DNA of 10,050 nucleotides from an uncultured Eubacteriales bacterium. Lineage in GTDB: Bacteria > Bacillota > Clostridia > Oscillospirales > Oscillospiraceae. The notes under the pieces are model-generated. The model had not been told where the DNA came from. It saw nothing but the letters and a program-made list of their open reading frames with translations, and made no database searches. The DNA is taken from positions 1 to 10,050 of the forward strand of contig URTG01000058.1 of the NCBI GenBank assembly GCA_900550705.1, given 5' to 3'. The position numbers were made by a program, and so were the translations under genes. Below are positions 6,164-10,050 of the stretch, piece after piece. Each line of letters opens with the position of its first letter. The first letter of the stretch is position 1.

Positions 6164-7981
6164 ATGGGCGCGCTGCTGACCCGGCTGACCGGGAAAATCA
6201 GGGCCTGGTATCAGAACGTGAGCATTCAGCTGGTGCTGTCGCTGTCCTTCACTGCGGTGGCGGTGGTGGGAATGCTCATCCTGGGGGTGAGCCTGTCGGT
6301 CCGTTTTGCCAACACGGCAGACGACCTGATGCAGGAGAGCAGCCAGCGGGTGCTGGACCAGGTGAATTGGAATTTGGACAGCTACCTGCGGAGCATCATG
6401 CGGATCTCCGACACACTCTATTACCGGGTGGTGAAGGATGCCGACCCCACCAAGGCCAGCGTGGCCCAGGGCATGGAGCTGCTGTATGAGGAAAACCGGG
6501 ACTCGGTGGTGTCCATCGCCGTGTTCGACCGGCAGGGGGGACTGGTGGCCGCCGCCCCGGCGGCCACGCTGAAGGGCTCCGCCTTCCCCTCTCAGCACGG
6601 CTGGTTCCGCATGGCCATGGAGAAGATGGAGAACTTTCACTTCTCCGGCCCCCATGTGCAGCGGCTGTTTGAGGACCCGGACTACCGCTACCGCTGGGTG
6701 GTCTCCCTCAGCCGCCATGTGCAGCTCACCCGAAACGGCGTGACCGAGCCCGGGGTGCTGCTGGTGGACATGAGCTTTGCCGGTATCGCCCAGGTTTGCC
6801 GGGATACGGAGCTGACCAACGGGGGCTATCTCTATCTCATCGACAGCAGCGGGGAGCTGATCTACCACCCCCGGCAGCAGATGATCTACGCCGGTCTGGA
6901 CACCGAGAACAACCGCGCCGCCGCCCAATACAGCGACGGCACCCATCGGGAGCGCTTTCAGGGGGAGGACCGGCAGGTCACCGTAAAGACCGTGGGCTAC
7001 ACCGGCTGGAAGCTGGTGGGCGTGGTCCCCCGGGAGGCCATGACCACCGACACGCGGCAGATGCTGCTGTTCGGCCTGGCCCTCATCCTGTTTTCCGCCT
7101 TTTTGCTGGCCTTTTTGAACTTCCGCATTTCGGCCCACATCTCCGACCCCATCCGCCGCCTGGAGCAGTCCATCAAGGAGCTGGAGGCCGGGCGGGAGAA
7201 TGTGGACATCGAGGAGGGCGGCTGCTACGAGATCCGCCGCCTGAGCCACAGCATCCGCTCCATGGTCTCTACCCTGCACCACCTGATGGAGGACATCATA
7301 GAGCAGGAGCGGCAGAAGCGCAGCACGGAGCTGGAGGTGCTGCAATCCCAGATCAACCCCCATTTCCTCTATAACACCCTGGACTCCGTCATCTGGATGA
7401 CCGAGGCGGGGCGGTATGACGAGGCCATCCAGATGGTCACCTCGCTGGCCCGGCTGTTCCGCATCGCCCTGAGCAGGGGAAAGCGGATCATTCCGCTGAA
7501 GGACGAGCTGGAGCACGCCCGGCACTACATGACCATCCAGCAGATCCGCTTTAAGAACAAATTTACCAATCAGATCACCCTGGACCCGTCGGCGGAGGGG
7601 CTGTACTGCCTGAAGCTCACCGTGCAGCCCATTCTGGAGAATGCCATCTACCACGGCATGGCCGCGGCGGAGGACGACGGACGCATCACCGTCCACGCCG
7701 CCCGGGAGGGGGACGACCTGGTGATCACCGTAACGGACAACGGCCTGGGGATGCGGCCCGAGGTGGCGGCCGCCCTGCTGGACGAGAACCGCCCCGACGT
7801 CCGCACCAGCGGCTCCGGCATCGGGGTGCGGAACGTCCACCGGCGCATCCAGATCAACTTCGGGAGCCAGTATGGCCTGACCTTTTTCAGCGAGCCGGAC
7901 GAGGGCACCCGGGTGGTGATTCGACTGCCGGCGCTGGATGAGGCCGCCGCAGCCCGGCTCCAGCGGGAGGACACGCCATGA
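6164..7981 (+). CDS. YesM-type membrane sensor histidine kinase
   Basis: This 605-residue membrane kinase starts at ATG 6164 behind GAGGAGGG (6151-6158). Residues 21-46 form the first transmembrane helix, about 47-298 an extracellular sensor region with the look of a double Cache domain (VSIAVFDRQGGLV; GGYLYLIDSSGELIYHP), and 300-322 the second helix. A HAMP linker follows, to about 375. The catalytic part is the His_kinase (PF06580) type, with phospho-acceptor His400 in QINPHFLYNTLDS, Asn493 in the N box (ILENAIYHG), DNGLGM (525-530) and GSGIGVRN (550-557). All key residues are present. Its last bases overlap the start of the next gene (ATGA), linking it to a sugar-binding-fold protein that may act as its sensing partner. 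The phosphate is presumably passed to Asp57 of the upstream regulator. Confidence 0.92.
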   Translation: MGALLTRLTGKIRAWYQNVSIQLVLSLSFTAVAVVGMLILGVSLSVRFANTADDLMQESSQRVLDQVNWNLDSYLRSIMRISDTLYYRVVKDADPTKASVAQGMELLYEENRDSVVSIAVFDRQGGLVAAAPAATLKGSAFPSQHGWFRMAMEKMENFHFSGPHVQRLFEDPDYRYRWVVSLSRHVQLTRNGVTEPGVLLVDMSFAGIAQVCRDTELTNGGYLYLIDSSGELIYHPRQQMIYAGLDTENNRAAAQYSDGTHRERFQGEDRQVTVKTVGYTGWKLVGVVPREAMTTDTRQMLLFGLALILFSAFLLAFLNFRISAHISDPIRRLEQSIKELEAGRENVDIEEGGCYEIRRLSHSIRSMVSTLHHLMEDIIEQERQKRSTELEVLQSQINPHFLYNTLDSVIWMTEAGRYDEAIQMVTSLARLFRIALSRGKRIIPLKDELEHARHYMTIQQIRFKNKFTNQITLDPSAEGLYCLKLTVQPILENAIYHGMAAAEDDGRITVHAAREGDDLVITVTDNGLGMRPEVAAALLDENRPDVRTSGSGIGVRNVHRRIQINFGSQYGLTFFSEPDEGTRVVIRLPALDEAAAARLQREDTP

Positions 7982-8931
7982 AGGAAACACGAACAGCGAT
8001 GATCCAACGGGGCATTCTGGCGGTGCTGGGGGCGGCCCTGCTGCTGACCCTGGTGCTGCCCCAGCTGCCCCGGCGGGAGAGGAAAGCGGCCCCGCTGCCC
8101 ATCTCGGTGCTCATGCGGGAGTCGGACACCACCGCCTGGTCCAGTGCCCGCCTGGGGATGGAGGAGGCCGCCGGAGCCCTGGGGGTGGAGCTGCGCTTCC
8201 TCACCCCAACCACCGCCAACAACGGGGCGGAGCAGAACCAGCTGGCCCGCCGGGAGGCGGAAAACGGGGCCAAGGCCCTGGTGATCATCCCCGCCGAGCC
8301 GGAGCGCCTGGACCGGGAGATGGCCGACTGGGGCAGTCACTGCCCGGTGGTGTCGGTGGAGTCGGCCCTGGAAAGGGGCGTGCTGTCCGTCACTCCGGAC
8401 AACGCCCAGGTTGGCCTAGCGGCGGCGGAGGAGCTGCTGGCCGATTGGAGCGGCGGCGCGGTGCTTCTGTTAGAGACCGGGGGCCGGGGCAGCGGCGTGA
8501 GCCAGCGGCTGGAGGCCGCCCGGGTCCGGCTGAGCCAGGCGGGCATTCCCTGTATCCAGCGCCGGGCGGATGCCGCCAGGCTGAACGAATCTCTGTCCGG
8601 CCTGCTGCGGGAGACGGAGGCCCGGTGGGTCATGACCTTCGGACCGCTGGCCACCGCCCAGGCCGCCGCGAGCAAGGAGATGTCCGGCTGGACCCAGCCG
8701 CTGTACGGCGCGGGGGTGACCATGCGGGTCGCCTCCGCCCTGGAGCGGGGCACCGTCACTGCGGCAGTGGCCTGGAGCGACTACGCCGCCGGGTATCTGG
8801 CGGTGCAGGGGGCGGCCCAGGCCGCCCGGGGGCAGGAGCCCGCCAAGGAGGCGGTACCATTTCTTGTGGTAAGGGGGGACGAAATCTATGCGCCGGAAAA
8901 TGAAAAGCTGCTGTTCCCGGTCACCTATTGA
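7978..8931 (+). CDS. Membrane-anchored RbsB-like sugar-binding-fold protein, probable sensor accessory
   Basis: This 317-residue protein starts at ATG 7978, overlapping the kinase stop by four bases, with GGGAGG (7965-7970) inside the kinase gene. Residues 12-30 are hydrophobic (ILAVLGAALLLTLVLPQLP) with no lipobox cysteine, so the protein is probably held by an uncleaved N-terminal helix. From residue 41 it has a periplasmic-binding-protein type I fold (Peripla_BP_4-like): the lobe motif AEPERLDREM, the TPDNAQVGLAAAEELL segment with Asp141-Asn142, and a C-terminal AVAWSDYAAGYLAVQGAA. At the position where related receptors usually carry Gln in the AxxAQxPYxxG motif there is Trp266, and the first lobe lacks the usual aromatic sugar-stacking pattern. 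It may bind a different ligand, or no sugar and only the kinase. No dedicated permease lies nearby, which favours a signalling role. Confidence 0.8.
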   Translation: MKETRTAMIQRGILAVLGAALLLTLVLPQLPRRERKAAPLPISVLMRESDTTAWSSARLGMEEAAGALGVELRFLTPTTANNGAEQNQLARREAENGAKALVIIPAEPERLDREMADWGSHCPVVSVESALERGVLSVTPDNAQVGLAAAEELLADWSGGAVLLLETGGRGSGVSQRLEAARVRLSQAGIPCIQRRADAARLNESLSGLLRETEARWVMTFGPLATAQAAASKEMSGWTQPLYGAGVTMRVASALERGTVTAAVAWSDYAAGYLAVQGAAQAARGQEPAKEAVPFLVVRGDEIYAPENEKLLFPVTY

Positions 8932-9949
8932 CCGGCTGCTGGGCCTGGCATTGGCCCTGTCTCTGCTGCCCCTGGCGGGCTGCGACAGACCGGGGGAGAA
9001 GACGGACACCCTCCGCATCGGCATGGCGGTCTATGTCCAGGAGGACACCTTCATTTCCACCGTGTCCCAGGAGCTGGAGCGCTGCATCCGGGAGACTGAG
9101 GCGGCGGAGGGCCGGACCATCACCCTGGTCACCGCCGACGGCCGGAACAGCCAGGCCGTGCAGCTGGACAAGATCGACAACTTTCTGGACCAGGGGTGCG
9201 ACGTGCTGCTGGTGAACATTGTGGACCGCACCGCCGCCGCCGTCATCGCCGACAAGGCGGAAAAGGCGGGGGTGCCCCTGATCTTCTTCAACCGCCAGCC
9301 TGTGGCGGAGGACATCCGCCGCTGGGAGCGCATTTACTATGTGGGGGCCAACGCCCAGGAGGGGGGCGCCATCCAGGGCAAGCTGGTGCTGGACGCCTGG
9401 AACACCCGCCGGGAGGAGCTGGACCGCAACGGCGACGGCGTGTTGCAATATGTCATGCTGGAGGGGGAGCAGGGCCACCAGGACACCCTGCTCCGCACGG
9501 AATACTCCATCAAGGCCCTGACCGATGCGGGGGTGGAGGTGGAAAAGCTGGCCAGCGGCACCGCCAACTGGTACCGCAGCCAGGCCGCCGGAAAGACCGC
9601 CCAGTGGATCGCCCAGTTCGGCGACCGGATCGAGGTGGTCTTCTCCAACAACGACGACATGGCCCTGGGGGCCATCGACGCCTATCACGAGGCCGGGCGG
9701 GACCTCCCCCTGGTGGTGGGGGTGGACGCCACCCCGCCCGCCCTGGAATCCCTGAAGGACGGCGAGCTCTACGGCACCGTCCGCAACGATGCCGCCGGCA
9801 TCGCCCGGGCCATGCTGGACCTGAGCCTCATCCTCTCCGACGGGGAGGACCCCGCCGACACCATGGAGCTGACGGACGGCCACTATGTCTGGCTGCCCTA
9901 TCGGGCGCTCACGCGGGAGAGTGAGGAGCTTGGGGGAGTGAGGAGTTAG
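8888..9949 (+). CDS. Second MglB-like galactose/glucose-binding lipoprotein in the sensor operon
   Basis: This 353-residue lipoprotein overlaps the previous gene by 44 bases; its ribosome site AAGGGGGG (8871-8878) lies inside that gene, nine bases before ATG 8888 (ATG 8900 is an alternative). The lipobox is LAGC with Cys32. It is a paralogue of the transporter receptor encoded at 369-1412. The sugar contacts of E. coli MglB all have counterparts: Asp53, Phe55, Asn135, His197, Asp199, Arg203, Trp228, Asn255, Asp280 and Asn300. DRNGDGVLQ (179-187) plus Glu249 match the calcium site, including the Gln. The N-terminal hinge segment differs (VYVQEDTF, against IYKFDDAF in the transporter receptor). 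There is no Ser/Gly linker, so the domain sits close to the membrane. It probably binds galactose or glucose and serves sensing rather than, or as well as, transport. The C-terminal residues run into a DNA tandem repeat. Confidence 0.88.
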   Translation: MRRKMKSCCSRSPIDRLLGLALALSLLPLAGCDRPGEKTDTLRIGMAVYVQEDTFISTVSQELERCIRETEAAEGRTITLVTADGRNSQAVQLDKIDNFLDQGCDVLLVNIVDRTAAAVIADKAEKAGVPLIFFNRQPVAEDIRRWERIYYVGANAQEGGAIQGKLVLDAWNTRREELDRNGDGVLQYVMLEGEQGHQDTLLRTEYSIKALTDAGVEVEKLASGTANWYRSQAAGKTAQWIAQFGDRIEVVFSNNDDMALGAIDAYHEAGRDLPLVVGVDATPPALESLKDGELYGTVRNDAAGIARAMLDLSLILSDGEDPADTMELTDGHYVWLPYRALTRESEELGGVRS

Positions 9950-9993
9950 GAGGTAGGAGTGAGTAGGTAGGAGTGAGGAGGTAGGAGTGAGGA
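9938..9993 (+). repeat. 14-bp tandem repeat (minisatellite) spanning a stop codon
   Basis: GGTAGGAGTGAGTA (9952-9965), GGTAGGAGTGAGGA (9966-9979) and GGTAGGAGTGAGGA (9980-9993) are consecutive 14-base units. A diverged unit at 9938-9951 matches the third in 11 of 14 positions and contains the TAG stop (9947-9949) of the upstream lipoprotein gene. Related purine-rich GAGTGAGGAG text extends back to about 9919 inside the coding region. The strand is all purine plus T. Copy number may differ between strains. Confidence 0.85.
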
Positions 9994-10005
9994 GTTTTCT
10001 GGCCC

Positions 10006-10035
10006 TTGGGTCTCTGCGTCTTATATCCTTAAAAT
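10006..10035 (+). promoter_or_regulatory. Possible promoter for a gene beyond the right edge
   Basis: TTGGGT (10006-10011) and TAAAAT (10030-10035) form a candidate -35/-10 pair with an 18-base spacer in a sudden AT-rich stretch at the window edge. No open frame can be tested here. No terminator was found between the end of the sensor operon at 9949 and this point. Confidence 0.3.
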
Positions 10036-10050
10036 AATGAGAAAAGGGAC

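Noticed and set aside
4844..7990. A 1048-codon open frame on the minus strand opposite the regulator and kinase genes
   Set aside because: It is the antisense shadow of two clearly recognised genes in GC-rich DNA. Its translation is low-complexity (Gly, Gln, His, Val, Leu rich), with no recognisable domain and no ribosome site considered convincing.
8921..9883. A 320-codon minus-strand open frame opposite the second MglB-like gene
   Set aside because: Antisense shadow of a gene with all sugar-site residues in place.

Overview
The window reads as a carbohydrate-uptake and carbohydrate-sensing locus from a GC-rich, low-G+C-phylum (Firmicutes/Clostridia) gut-type bacterium. Lipobox lipoproteins, AGGAGG-type ribosome sites, YesM/YesN-family two-component proteins, and strong G/C bias at third codon positions together suggest an Oscillospiraceae-like organism (Flavonifractor/Lawsonibacter neighbourhood). 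That placement is an inference from style only; no rRNA or marker gene is present.

Layout. Bases 1-143 hold the start of a minus-strand gene that runs off the left edge. Bases 144-368 are a divergent regulatory region with the likely mgl promoter and a foldable mRNA leader. Bases 369-4356 are a galactose/glucose (methyl-galactoside) ABC importer operon in the order mglB (lipoprotein receptor), mglA (double ATPase, TTG start), mglC (permease), then a 62-residue single-pass membrane protein of unknown function. An intrinsic terminator lies between mglB and mglA, and a second, very strong one closes the operon at about 4362-4405.

A new promoter (extended -10 near 4488-4496) then starts a second same-strand operon: a YesN/AraC-type response regulator (4529-6133), a YesM-type sensor kinase (6164-7981), a membrane-anchored RbsB-like sugar-binding-fold protein (7978-8931, ATGA overlap), and a second MglB-like lipoprotein (8888-9949, 44-base overlap). 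This operon end carries a 14-bp tandem repeat that includes the stop codon of the last gene. The final 50 bases may hold the promoter of a following unit.

How it may work together (inference): extracellular galactose or glucose is captured by the transporter receptor MglB and imported by MglA/MglC, while one or both sugar-binding proteins of the second operon report sugar to the kinase, which phosphorylates the AraC-type regulator to activate mglB. This would resemble sugar-binding-protein/LytS-YesM kinase/YesN regulator systems described for xylose (XylFII-LytS) and arabinose (AraPST) in other Firmicutes, but with two different binding proteins in the same operon. No CRISPR array, tRNA, rRNA, transposase or phage gene was seen.
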